From positions 124,001 through 188,000 of the forward strand of contig NZ_JAJBBR010000002.1 in NCBI RefSeq assembly GCF_020532555.1: DNA of 64,000 bases, written 5' to 3'. A program made the translations under genes and the position numbers. Numbering within the stretch: position 1 is the stretch's first letter; each line of letters opens with the position of its first letter. Below are positions 44,695 through 52,853 of this stretch, piece by piece. The stretch is from Microvirga lenta (lineage in GTDB: Bacteria; Pseudomonadota; Alphaproteobacteria; Rhizobiales; Beijerinckiaceae). The notes under the pieces were generated by a model. The model saw only the letters and a program-made list of their open reading frames with translations. It was not told the DNA's origin and did no database searches.

Positions 44695-45588
44695 ATGGCC
44701 ACCGAAAACTTCAGCACCCGTTTCCAGGACCTCGATTCCTGGCCCAGCCTCGACATTCTCTCCGCATTCTACGAAGGGCAGCTCTCCGCCGTTGCGGCGG
44801 TGAGGCCGTCCCTGCCGGCGATTGCCGCCGCCGCAGAGGACGCAGCCGAGCGGCTGCGCCGCGGCGGCCGGCTCGTCTATGTGGGCGCGGGCACATCCGG
44901 TCGGATCGGCGTGCAGGACGGCACAGAGCTGCCCCCCACCTTCAACTGGCCCGACGACAGGATCGTCTACCTGATCGCAGGCGGCGAAGGCGCGATCATG
45001 CGGGCGGTCGAGAACGCGGAGGATTCCGTCGAGGAGGGCATCGCAGGGGTCAAGAAGGCCGATGTAGGCGCGGACGACGTGGTCATCGGCGTCGCCGCCA
45101 GCGGCCGTACGCCCTACACCATCGCCGCCCTCACCGAAGCGAAGGCGCGCGGAGCCCAGACTATCGGCATCTCCAACAATGCCGGAGCCCCCATCCTCGA
45201 AGCCTGCTCCCACCCGATCCTGGCCGAGACCGGCGAGGAGGTCATCGCCGGCTCGACCCGCATGAAGGCCGGCACGGCGCAGAAGATCATCCTCAACCTT
45301 CTCTCGACCCTCGTCATGGTCCGCCTCGGCCGTGTCTATGGGGGCCTCATGGTCGACATGCGCGCCACCAATGCCAAGCTGCGGCGGCGGAGCGAGGTCA
45401 TGGTGTCCCAGATCACCGGTTGCGACGATGCGACCGCGATCGAGGCCCTCGGCAAGGCCGACGGCGACCTGAAGTCGGCAGCCCTCGTCGCGCTCGGCGC
45501 GAGCCCCGACGACGCCCGTGCGACGCTGGCCCGCAGCGGTGGAAATTTGCGCCAGGCCCTGTCACAGTTCTCCCGATCGAAGGACTGA
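44695..45588 (+). CDS. murQ: N-acetylmuramic acid 6-phosphate etherase
   Basis: This 297-residue SIS-domain lyase has the substrate-binding signature VYVGAGTSGRIGVQDGTELP, VVIGVAASGRTPYTIAALTE, and EEVIAGSTRMKAGTAQKIIL with the catalytic Glu region. It removes D-lactate from MurNAc-6-P to give GlcNAc-6-P, which NagA then deacetylates. It has its own operator-like site, 102 nt after the hydrolase gene, and is followed by a BadF-type kinase gene 41 nt downstream. Confidence 0.97.
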   Translation: MATENFSTRFQDLDSWPSLDILSAFYEGQLSAVAAVRPSLPAIAAAAEDAAERLRRGGRLVYVGAGTSGRIGVQDGTELPPTFNWPDDRIVYLIAGGEGAIMRAVENAEDSVEEGIAGVKKADVGADDVVIGVAASGRTPYTIAALTEAKARGAQTIGISNNAGAPILEACSHPILAETGEEVIAGSTRMKAGTAQKIILNLLSTLVMVRLGRVYGGLMVDMRATNAKLRRRSEVMVSQITGCDDATAIEALGKADGDLKSAALVALGASPDDARATLARSGGNLRQALSQFSRSKD

Positions 45589-45629
45589 GGCCGGCGCACA
45601 GAACAGCCGAACGAAGAAGGCGGAATGTC

Positions 45630-46538
45630 ATGGCGCTGGGGCTTGGCATCGACGCGGGCGGAACCGCCACGCGTTGGCGGTTGGTGGACCAAAGCGGCGC
45701 GTGCATTGCTCAGGGCACCGTCGAGCCGCTGACGGGCCACCTCTTCTCCCCCGCCGCCGTGGAGCGGGCCAGGCACATCGTCACGGGCATGGCCCAGGCT
45801 GTCTCGCAGACGGGAAATCCCCTCGGGATCATCGCGGGAATCACCGGCCTGACCCGTGAGACGCCCGCCGAGGCGACCATGCGCGCCATCCTCGCGGAGG
45901 CCTTCGGCCTGCCGCAGGAAAAGATCTTCGTCGCAGAGGACATGTGGATCGCCTACCTGTCCTATTTCGCGCTCGGCGAGGGCATCCTCGTCTATAGCGG
46001 CACGGGTTCGATCGGCTACTACCTGTCGGAGGACAAGGAGGTCATCCGGGTCGGCGGGCGCGGCAACCTGATCGACGACGGCGGCTCGGGATTCTGGATC
46101 GCCCGCGAGGCCCTGAAGGCCGTTCTGCGCGCCGAGGAGGAAACCCCGGGAGAGGGCTGGACCACCCTTCTCGGCACCTGCCTTGCCGATGCGCTCGGCG
46201 GCACGGACTGGAACATCGTCCGTTCCTATGTCTATGGCGGCGACCGGGGCAAGATCGGCTCCCTGGCGCGTGCCGTCGGGGAGGCGGCGGCGAAAGGCGA
46301 TCCGACGGCGCTCGGCATTCTCCGCGACGCCGGTCAGGAGCTGGCACGTCTCGCCAACTGCCTCATCAAGCGCCTCGGCCCCCGCCCCGTCGCGCTCGTG
46401 GGCGGTTCTTCGCGCCTGCACGGGATCGTCGCCGATGCCTTCCGCAAGGATCTCGCGGCGCCGGTGGAGTTCATCGCAAGCGACCTCGACGCCGCGCTGA
46501 CCGCCGCCCGTCTGGCGGCAACGCTCCACAGGAGCTGA
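45630..46538 (+). CDS. BadF/BadG/BcrA-type ATPase, probable amino-sugar kinase
   Basis: This 302-residue actin-fold kinase has phosphate-1 loop LGLGIDAGGTATRWRLVD, phosphate-2 LVYSGTGSIGYYL, NLIDDGGSGFWIAREALK and adenosine loop VALVGGSSRLHG. It is a divergent paralogue of the GlcNAc-kinase-like protein at 33616-34512. Such genes often follow murQ and probably phosphorylate GlcNAc or a related muropeptide sugar. It is last in the murQ unit; a GC-rich hairpin follows at 46554. Confidence 0.88.
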   Translation: MALGLGIDAGGTATRWRLVDQSGACIAQGTVEPLTGHLFSPAAVERARHIVTGMAQAVSQTGNPLGIIAGITGLTRETPAEATMRAILAEAFGLPQEKIFVAEDMWIAYLSYFALGEGILVYSGTGSIGYYLSEDKEVIRVGGRGNLIDDGGSGFWIAREALKAVLRAEEETPGEGWTTLLGTCLADALGGTDWNIVRSYVYGGDRGKIGSLARAVGEAAAKGDPTALGILRDAGQELARLANCLIKRLGPRPVALVGGSSRLHGIVADAFRKDLAAPVEFIASDLDAALTAARLAATLHRS

Positions 46539-46553
46539 ACGATCTCCCCTCCT

Positions 46554-46571
46554 GCCGGCCTTGTGGCCGGC
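46554..46571 (+). terminator. GC-rich hairpin after the murQ unit
   Basis: GCCGGCC and GGCCGGC form a perfect 7-bp stem with a TTGT loop 16 nt after the kinase stop. There is no T-run, so it may be a weak terminator or 3' stabiliser rather than a classic intrinsic terminator. Confidence 0.35.
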
Positions 46572-46622
46572 CGAAGCGAAACCGTATAGGTTCGACCGTT
46601 CCAACATCATGCGGGGAATGCG

Positions 46623-47414
46623 GTGATCTTCGACACATGGCTCGACATGCCCGTCTGGGGCATCTTCGGCGCCCTCGCCCTCTTGTTCGCCGCTTCGGCC
46701 TTTCTCGTCCATTGGCTCTCCTTCGGTCAGCTCACCCGGCCCCGCGCCTCGACATTCGGCGGCGTGGTCGCACCCTTCTTCGGCTCGGTCGCGGTCCTGT
46801 TCGCTCTCCTGACCGGCTTTCTGGCGAACGATGTCTGGGATCGGAACCGGCAGGCCAGCCGCGCCATCCTGGCCGAACGGGACGGGCTTCTGGCGCTTCA
46901 CGCCATCAGCATCGCCACCGTTTCGGACATGAACGACATCCGCGCGGCGGCGCAGCTCTATGCGGATGCCCTCGTCAACGACGAATGGCCCCGCATGGCG
47001 TCCCAGGAGAGCTCCTCCAAGGCCGGGGCCGCGCTCCTGGACCTGCTCACGCGGGTCTCCAACCCCCAGGTCGGCGCCGAGGCCGGGCAGGCCGCCCAGA
47101 CCGCCCTCCTCGACACGGTTCTGAAGCTCCGCAGCACGCGCTACGACCGGCTGGCCCTGAGCGGGGACCGCACCGACCGCACGAAATGGGCCGCCGTCAT
47201 CCTGCTGGCCCTCGTGACCCAGGTAGCCATCGGCATCGTCCACCTGGAGAAGCCGAGGGCCCAGGCGGCTGCCCTGTCGATCTTCTCCGTCGCGGTCGTG
47301 ATTTCCCTGGGCCTGATCGGGATCCGGGAGCGCCCGTTCGACGGTCCCTTGCGGTTCTCACCGGAACCCGTGCGCGAGGCGCTGCACATCATGGCGGGCG
47401 GGACGCCCCCCTGA
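46623..47414 (+). CDS. DUF4239 (bestrophin-like) membrane protein
   Basis: This 263-residue protein has four hydrophobic segments (about 12-32, 48-68, 185-205, 210-230). The conserved GFLANDVWDRNRQASRAILA motif of DUF4239 follows helix 2. The long loop between helices 2 and 3 is helical and soluble. Family members are inner-membrane proteins of unknown function with bestrophin-like topology. GGGGAATGCG precedes the GTG/ATG start. It is not obviously part of the neighbouring units. Confidence 0.85.
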   Translation: MIFDTWLDMPVWGIFGALALLFAASAFLVHWLSFGQLTRPRASTFGGVVAPFFGSVAVLFALLTGFLANDVWDRNRQASRAILAERDGLLALHAISIATVSDMNDIRAAAQLYADALVNDEWPRMASQESSSKAGAALLDLLTRVSNPQVGAEAGQAAQTALLDTVLKLRSTRYDRLALSGDRTDRTKWAAVILLALVTQVAIGIVHLEKPRAQAAALSIFSVAVVISLGLIGIRERPFDGPLRFSPEPVREALHIMAGGTPP

Positions 47415-47496
47415 GACAAGGTGGGGCGCTTGCACAATCCTGCATCCTCGGCCAAGACTCTCCCGTCCGAAACCGAGCTTGGGACGATTTTCAGCG

Positions 47497-48399
47497 ATGC
47501 ACGCTCTTTTTGTTGGCCAGACCTATATCGACGTGACCTTCCTGGCGGACGAGCTTCCGACCGGCGACGAAAAGACCGTGGCACGGGACTACGCGATCTC
47601 CTTCGGCGGCAATGCCGTCACCGCCGCCTTCGCCTGCGCCAAGCTCGGGATCGCGCCGGACCTGCTCACCTCCATCGCGGACGACTGGCTGGGGCGCATG
47701 TTCGTGGACATGGCCGCGAAATACGGCATCTCCGTCCACCACCGGAAGGTCGCGGAATCCTCCCTGTCCTTCATCATGCCGCGGGGCGGCAAGCGCGCCA
47801 TCGTGCGCTGCCGCGACGATCACTACCTGCACCCGGTCCCGCCGCTGAACCTGACCGGCTGCATGGCTCTGCATCTCGACGGCCACCAGGCCGACGCGGC
47901 GATGCATTATGCCCGCACCTGCCGCGAGGCCGGCATTCTGACCTCCCTCGACGGCGGCGGCCTGCGCTCCAACACGCATGAACTGCTCGAATTCATCGAC
48001 GTCGCCATCGTGGCCGAGCGCCTGTGTGAGCAGATGGACATGACGCCGGGCGAAATGCTGACCTATCTCAAGGGCCGCGGCTGCCGGATCGGCGGCGTGA
48101 CGCTCGGTGAGCGCGGTCTCGTCTGGTACGACGAGACCGGAGCGGAGAGCGTGATGCCTGCCCTTGCGGTACCGCCGGAATCCGTCGTGGACACCAACGG
48201 CGCCGGCGACATCTTCCATGGCGCCTATGTCTATTCAGCCATGGCCCGGCCCGAACTGCCCTGGCGCGAGCACTTCGTGTTCGCGCGCGCGGCTTCCGCA
48301 CACGCCATTCAGCGGCTGGGCAATGAGGCGAGCCTGCCCTCCCTCGCCGATATCGCCCGCACGCAGGAACAGTTCGCCGAGCGGCGTCTGGCGGCATGA
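47497..48399 (+). CDS. PfkB family carbohydrate kinase
   Basis: This 300-residue ribokinase-fold protein has the N-terminal signature region ISFGGNAVTAAFACAKLG and the C-terminal ATP/anion-hole motif VVDTNGAGDIFHGAYVYS containing the catalytic Asp. The substrate is unknown. The stop overlaps the ATG of the DUF3088 gene as ATGA, a coupling whose meaning is not known. Confidence 0.92.
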   Translation: MHALFVGQTYIDVTFLADELPTGDEKTVARDYAISFGGNAVTAAFACAKLGIAPDLLTSIADDWLGRMFVDMAAKYGISVHHRKVAESSLSFIMPRGGKRAIVRCRDDHYLHPVPPLNLTGCMALHLDGHQADAAMHYARTCREAGILTSLDGGGLRSNTHELLEFIDVAIVAERLCEQMDMTPGEMLTYLKGRGCRIGGVTLGERGLVWYDETGAESVMPALAVPPESVVDTNGAGDIFHGAYVYSAMARPELPWREHFVFARAASAHAIQRLGNEASLPSLADIARTQEQFAERRLAA

Positions 48400-48758
48400 A
48401 GACCGCGCCGGCGACACGCGACAGGCTGTTTCTGCTCAAGCCCGACTTCGAGGACCCGGCCTATCCGGGAAAGCGCTTCTACTGCTGGGACTGCGCCTTG
48501 CTGGAAGGCATTCTCGCGTCTTTTCCGGCCCTGGCCGCGCGCATCGACGTGGAGCGCGTGGACTGGCCGCGTCCGCGCAAGGCCGTGATCGACCTCGTGG
48601 GCGAGGAAAACCAGTCGCTGCCGCTTCTGGTCCTGGCCGAGGATGCGCCGGCGGATCTAGCGAGCAGAACCCGCGGGGGCCTTCGCTTCATCGCGGACAA
48701 GGATGAGATCCTGAAAGCCTTGAGTCTCCGCCACGGCTTTCCCGAACCTCACCCCTGA
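48396..48758 (+). CDS. DUF3088 domain protein
   Basis: This 120-residue protein has the DUF3088 pattern: DRLFLLKPDFEDPAYPGKRF, YCWDCALLEGILASFP and DLVGEENQSLPLLVL. The CWDC pair is a CxxC-like, thioredoxin-fold-compatible site, and the overall layout resembles glutaredoxin-type folds. The function is unknown. It is coupled to the PfkB kinase (ATGA) and converges on prfC, the two stops being 5 nt apart. Confidence 0.88.
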   Translation: MKTAPATRDRLFLLKPDFEDPAYPGKRFYCWDCALLEGILASFPALAARIDVERVDWPRPRKAVIDLVGEENQSLPLLVLAEDAPADLASRTRGGLRFIADKDEILKALSLRHGFPEPHP

Positions 48759-48763
48759 CCGGT

Positions 48764-50347
48764 TTACGCCGCCTTCTTCTGGTAGTCCTTCACGTCCGAG
48801 AACTGGATCCCCTTGTAGCGGTCCATCTCGTATTGAAGGTTGAAGGTGTTGGCCGCCATGAAGACGGGCGCATCGTCGAGGTCGCGCGCCATGGACGAGA
48901 GATGGCTGTCGATGAAGCGGTCGAGCTCCGTGCGGTCCGCCGCCGTGATCCAGCGGCAGATGGTGAACCGCGTGGGCTCGTAGTCGATCGGCAGGCCGTA
49001 TTCGCCCTGGAGGCGCTCCTTCAGCACGTCGAGCTGCAGCGCGCCGACGACGCCCACGATGGCGCCCGAGCCGTCTTGCGGCACGAAGAGCTGCACGACG
49101 CCCTCCTCGGCCATCTGCTGCAGCGCCTCGCGCAGCTTCTTCGCCTTCATGGCATCCTGCAGCTTGATGCGGCGCAGGATTTCCGGCGCGAAGCTCGGCA
49201 CGCCCCGGAACACGATGTCCTCGCCCTCGGTGAGCGTATCGCCGATGCGCAGCGTCCCGTGGTTCGGAATGCCCACCACGTCGCCCGCCCAGGCCTCGTC
49301 CGCGATGGCGCGATCCTGGGCGAAGAAGAATTGCGGCGTGTTCAGGCTCATGGGCTTGCCCGTGCGCACGAGCTTGGCCTTCATGCCGCGCTGGAGCTTG
49401 CCCGAGCAGATCCGCATGAAGGCGATGCGGTCCCGGTGGTTCGGGTCCATGTTGGCCTGGATCTTGAACACGAAGCCGGTCATGCGGTTCTCGCCCGCCT
49501 GGACGAGCCGCTTGTCCGCCTCCTGCCCGCGCGGCGGCGGCGCGTAGGCGGCCAGCGAGTCGATGAGGTCGCGCACGCCGAAGTTCCGAAGGGCGCTGCC
49601 GAAGAAGACCGGCGTCAGATGCCCCTCGCGGAAGGCTGCGAGATCGAAGGGCTTGCAGGCCTCCTGCGCCAGCATCACCTCCTCCTGCCAGGCATCGACC
49701 TCTTCGGGCGGCAGCAGGCCCAGCAGGGCCGGATCGTCGGGCCCGGAAACCTGCGTCGGCTCCTCGTCCGTATCGATGCGGCGCACGAGGTTGCGGCGCA
49801 GGTCGAAAGTACCGGCGAAGTTGCGGCCCTGGCTGATCGGCCAGGTGACCGGCGCCGTGTCGAGGGCCAGCGTCTTCTCGATCTCGTCGAGGAGATCGAA
49901 GGGATTGCGGGCCTCCCGGTCCATCTTGTTGACGAAGGTGACGATGGGGATGTCGCGCATCCGGCAAACCTCGAACAGCTTGCGGGTGCGCGCCTCGATG
50001 CCCTTCGCGGCGTCGATGACCATGATGGCCGAGTCGACCGCCGTCAGCGTCCGGTAGGTGTCCTCCGAGAAGTCCTCGTGGCCCGGCGTGTCGAGCAGGT
50101 TGAAGACGCAGTCGCCGTATTCGAAGGTCATGACCGAGGTCACGACCGAGATCCCGCGCTCCTTCTCGATGCCCATCCAGTCGGAGCGGGTCGAGACGCG
50201 GTTCTTCTTGGCCTTCACCTCACCGGCGAGCTGGATCGCGCCTCCGAAAAGCAGGAGCTTCTCGGTCAGCGTGGTCTTGCCCGCGTCCGGGTGGGAGATG
50301 ATCGCAAAGGTTCGGCGGCGGCTCACGGGAGCCGGAAGATCGGTCAT
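48764..50347 (-). CDS. prfC: Peptide chain release factor 3
   Basis: This 527-residue translational GTPase has G1 IISHPDAGKTTLTEKLL, a switch region with TRSDWMGIEKERGISVVTSV, G3 NLLDTPGHEDFSEDTYRTL and G4 VTFVNKMDREARNPFDLLDE; the C-terminal EF-G-like and RF3-specific domains end with YKGIQFSDVKDYQKKAA. RF3 recycles RF1/RF2 from the ribosome after termination. The start at 50347 is preferred because the family begins about 13 residues before the first strand. A small structured RNA unit is transcribed divergently upstream. Confidence 0.97.
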   Translation of the reverse strand: MTDLPAPVSRRRTFAIISHPDAGKTTLTEKLLLFGGAIQLAGEVKAKKNRVSTRSDWMGIEKERGISVVTSVMTFEYGDCVFNLLDTPGHEDFSEDTYRTLTAVDSAIMVIDAAKGIEARTRKLFEVCRMRDIPIVTFVNKMDREARNPFDLLDEIEKTLALDTAPVTWPISQGRNFAGTFDLRRNLVRRIDTDEEPTQVSGPDDPALLGLLPPEEVDAWQEEVMLAQEACKPFDLAAFREGHLTPVFFGSALRNFGVRDLIDSLAAYAPPPRGQEADKRLVQAGENRMTGFVFKIQANMDPNHRDRIAFMRICSGKLQRGMKAKLVRTGKPMSLNTPQFFFAQDRAIADEAWAGDVVGIPNHGTLRIGDTLTEGEDIVFRGVPSFAPEILRRIKLQDAMKAKKLREALQQMAEEGVVQLFVPQDGSGAIVGVVGALQLDVLKERLQGEYGLPIDYEPTRFTICRWITAADRTELDRFIDSHLSSMARDLDDAPVFMAANTFNLQYEMDRYKGIQFSDVKDYQKKAA

Positions 50348-50426
50348 GGTTCTCAAATTCTCTGGGTTCGGAAACGGGGGGCAGAACGCCGCAGGGCCCG
50401 CCTCTTACGTCTTGGACTTCTCACCC

Positions 50427-50612
50427 TATATTGGGCTTTCCCGTCAACAACGAAAGGAGGTGATCCAGTGTCTCATTGTCATACCCAGCGGTCCCAGATT
50501 GCCGTGACCTGGATCTTGGCCTCTGCCGAGGTTCGTGCGTAACGCACAAAGGCGCGGTCGATCAGGACCGCGGACCGACAATGGAAAGGCCGCCCTCGGG
50601 CGGCCTTTCTTT
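50427..50612 (+). ncRNA. Structured small-ORF transcript with full anti-16S complement (candidate dual-function RNA)
   Basis: Between divergent prfC and the converging aspartoacylase gene lies an independent unit. It has a TATATT -10-like box (50427-50432), AAAGGAGGTGATCCAG (50453-50468) perfectly complementary to the usual 16S rRNA 3' end, a 24-codon ORF, and several hairpins. GATCCAG (50462-50468) can pair with CTGGATC (50509-50515) and hide the start. GTGCG-TAA-CGCAC (50535-50547) has the stop codon as its loop. CGCGGTC/GACCGCG (50553-50572) competes with GCGGTCC inside the ORF (50488-50494). An intrinsic terminator closes the unit. The -35 is weak. Confidence 0.6.
50468..50542 (+). CDS. 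24-residue peptide with extended Shine-Dalgarno
   Basis: GTG at 50468 to TAA at 50540 encodes 24 residues, M-S-H-C-H-T-Q-R-S-Q followed by IAVTWILASAEVRA. AGGAGG lies 7 nt before the GTG and is part of a 16-nt perfect match to anti-Shine-Dalgarno rRNA. The short hydrophobic middle is too short for a secure membrane helix; the Cys-His pair might bind metal. I do not recognise it. The peptide may matter less than the act of ribosome binding or translation. Confidence 0.5.
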   Translation: MSHCHTQRSQIAVTWILASAEVRA

Positions 50613-50613
50613 T
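50585..50613 (+). terminator. Rho-independent terminator
   Basis: AAAGGCCGCC (50585-50594) pairs perfectly with GGCGGCCTTT (50599-50608) over the tetraloop CTCG, followed by CTTTTTG. It ends the small-ORF transcript and also lies 6 nt beyond the stop of the converging aspartoacylase-like gene. Confidence 0.88.
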
Positions 50614-50618
50614 TGCGC

Positions 50619-51734
50619 TCATGCGCTCAGGAGCTTGCCCGTACGCCGGGCATTGGTGCCCGCGATCTTGGCGAGACGCTGCCCCTCGCTGGCGAAGCGC
50701 AGCAGGATGCGGGCGAACATCACCCCGTCGACGGGTGAACGGGCGGGCGTCACCGCACCCGTCAGCGGATCGACGATGTCGGCGATCGCATCCCCTTCCT
50801 TCAGCTTGTCTCCGGGCTTCGCCTTGAACACGACGATGCCCGAGGCCGGAGCCTGAACAGGCTCGGAGGCGGCCAGAGGCGTCGGCCGGCACAGGGGCTC
50901 GGGCAGCTTCGGAGCCTCCCCGGCGATGGCTCCGCGCAGGATCATGTAATCGACCAGGGCCGCGGCATCCGCCTGGGCGAACTCGTGACTCACATCGCGC
51001 TCCCCGCGGAATTCGAGAGTGGTCGAGTGGCAGCCGAACGGGATCGGCCGGTCGGGGAACCGGTCCGCCAGTTCGGCCCAGGGGCGGCTGCAGGCCTCGT
51101 CGAAGGGGTCGTCCCCCGATTCGTCGGCCAGGAGGAAGGCGTGGGAGCCGAGCAGCGCGTTGAGCGGCGCGAAGGCCTCGGCGGACCGGGTATGGGTATA
51201 GAGATGTACGACGGCCTCCGAGTCGCAGTGCATGTCCAGCACCAGATCGGCCTCGATCGCCAAGCCGAGGAGGGTCTTTTTCAGAACCTCGGCGGCGTTC
51301 CCCGTCTCCCAATCGCTCAGCTCGGCGCGAAGGGCCTCGCGGATCAGGCGAAGATTCGCCTCCCCGTCCTCCGTCAGCCTGCCCTCGATCCTCTCCGCCA
51401 CCTTCGGCACCAGATAGGGATAGCCCCGGTTGAAGTTGACCCCGTCCGCCAGGTTGAAGCGGCCGATCGGCTCGCCCAGCACCCTCTGGGCGAGGCCGAT
51501 GGGATTGGCCGACGGCACCAGGACGATCTCGCCCTCGATCCGGCCCTCGGCCTCGAGCGCGACGAGGCGTTCGCGTAGATGATGGGCCGTGATCATGCCG
51601 GGAATCTCGTCCGCATGCAGCGCAGCCTGCACATAGACGCGCGGACGGGCGCCGGCCTCGCCGAAGCGGTGAACCGTGAGCGAGAGGCTCGCGCCGGGCG
51701 CAAGCGGAGAGAGGGCGATCTGTTCTGTTCTCAT
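50619..51734 (-). CDS. Succinylglutamate desuccinylase/aspartoacylase family metallohydrolase
   Basis: In this 371-residue zinc carboxypeptidase-fold protein, the zinc ligands are in QAALHADEIPGMITAHHLRE (His and Glu) and LVLDMHCDSEAVVHL (His); the catalytic Glu is in HSTTLEFRGERDVS. A C-terminal beta barrel (about 285-355) has GIVVFKAKPGDKLKEGDAIA. Members deacylate small amides such as N-acyl amino acids or ectoine derivatives. No pathway partner is adjacent. It is followed by the terminator at 50585-50613. Confidence 0.88.
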   Translation of the reverse strand: MRTEQIALSPLAPGASLSLTVHRFGEAGARPRVYVQAALHADEIPGMITAHHLRERLVALEAEGRIEGEIVLVPSANPIGLAQRVLGEPIGRFNLADGVNFNRGYPYLVPKVAERIEGRLTEDGEANLRLIREALRAELSDWETGNAAEVLKKTLLGLAIEADLVLDMHCDSEAVVHLYTHTRSAEAFAPLNALLGSHAFLLADESGDDPFDEACSRPWAELADRFPDRPIPFGCHSTTLEFRGERDVSHEFAQADAAALVDYMILRGAIAGEAPKLPEPLCRPTPLAASEPVQAPASGIVVFKAKPGDKLKEGDAIADIVDPLTGAVTPARSPVDGVMFARILLRFASEGQRLAKIAGTNARRTGKLLSA

Positions 51735-51813
51735 GATAACCGGGCTGGAGGTCGGCCTGTGGCGGATCCCCCGCAGTACCAGTGCCGGAAGCCCTTGAAC
51801 AGCATGAACGGCC

Positions 51814-52812
51814 TCAGACGGCGGCCCAGCCCTGCGACTGGAAGATGAAGCGCTCCGGATGGGTCACGATGGCTGCCAGCCCCTGCAGGGCCGGCTCCGG
51901 ATTGACGATCACGTAGACCGGCACCTGGCGCGCCCAGGCATCGTGCGGCGCCTTGCGGTCGAAGTTCCGCCTGAACCCGCCCGCCTGCAGTACGTCGACG
52001 ATGCGCGGCGCGATGCCACCTGCGATGAAGACGCCGCCGGAGGCCTCGAAAGTGAGGGCGAGATCGCCCGCGTAGCGCCCGAGGCAGCGGGCGAACAGGT
52101 CGAGGGTGCGGCGCGCCAGCTCGTTGCCCTCGCGGGCCGCCATGAGAATGTCGTTCGGGACCGTGAACGGGCACTCGGTCCCATGTTCGGCGGCGCAGGC
52201 CTTGGCGAGCCGGAACAGGCCGGGGCCGGACAGCACGACCTCCGCCGAGACCCGCCCCCCGACGCGCTGGATATGGGGCCAGAGCCCCATCTCGTCCTCG
52301 TCGATGGGGCCGAAATCCATGTGTCCGGCCTCCGTCGCGAGGATTGCCAGGCGATCCTCGATCGGCACGAGGGCCCCTGCCCCGAGCCCCGTGCCCGGAC
52401 CGAGGACGACCCGGGTGCCCGATCCAGGCGGCATGGGCTCTCCCAGCGGGACGAGGTCGCCGCGCCCCATGTCGAGCACCGCCGCCGATGCCGCCACCGG
52501 GGTGTAATCGTTGACCAGGGTCACGCGCTCGAGCCCGAGGGCCTTGCCGATGGCCTCCGCATCGATGGTCCAGGCCGCGTTGGTGAGGCGGATGGAGGGC
52601 CGATCCACCCGGGTCGCCACCGCGATCATGGCCGAACGCGGCGGGGCTCCCTCGTAGCCCTGGAGCGCGATTCGGATCGCCTGCACGGGGTCGGGCGTCT
52701 GCGCGGTCAATGTCCGCGGCAGAAGGTGAACGGGCTCTCCGGGAGCGGGCAGAATGGCGAAACGGGCATTGGTGCCGCCAATGTCGCCGAGCAGAACGGG
52801 AAACGCGAACAT
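51814..52812 (-). CDS. glk: Glucokinase
   Basis: This 332-residue Glk-type (not ROK-type) hexokinase has phosphate 1 VLLGDIGGTNARFAILP, the glucose-binding segment VTLVNDYTPVAASAAVL, GPGTGLGAGALVPIEDRL, EAGHMDFGPIDEDE and GGVFIAGGIAPRIVDVL. It phosphorylates glucose with ATP in the cytoplasm. The start is the ATG at 52812; a TTG precedes it. It lies 41 nt downstream of the GH15 gene, so glucose released by that enzyme could be its substrate. Confidence 0.95.
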   Translation of the reverse strand: MFAFPVLLGDIGGTNARFAILPAPGEPVHLLPRTLTAQTPDPVQAIRIALQGYEGAPPRSAMIAVATRVDRPSIRLTNAAWTIDAEAIGKALGLERVTLVNDYTPVAASAAVLDMGRGDLVPLGEPMPPGSGTRVVLGPGTGLGAGALVPIEDRLAILATEAGHMDFGPIDEDEMGLWPHIQRVGGRVSAEVVLSGPGLFRLAKACAAEHGTECPFTVPNDILMAAREGNELARRTLDLFARCLGRYAGDLALTFEASGGVFIAGGIAPRIVDVLQAGGFRRNFDRKAPHDAWARQVPVYVIVNPEPALQGLAAIVTHPERFIFQSQGWAAV

Positions 52813-52853
52813 CAAACCTTATCGACCTTTCTGCTTCTCACGCGTCCCCGGCA

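Noticed and set aside
50453-50468. Possible fragment of a 16S rRNA gene on the minus strand
   Set aside because: Only the terminal 16 nt match; flanking sequence shows no rRNA or spacer similarity, so it is better explained as an extended ribosome-binding site.
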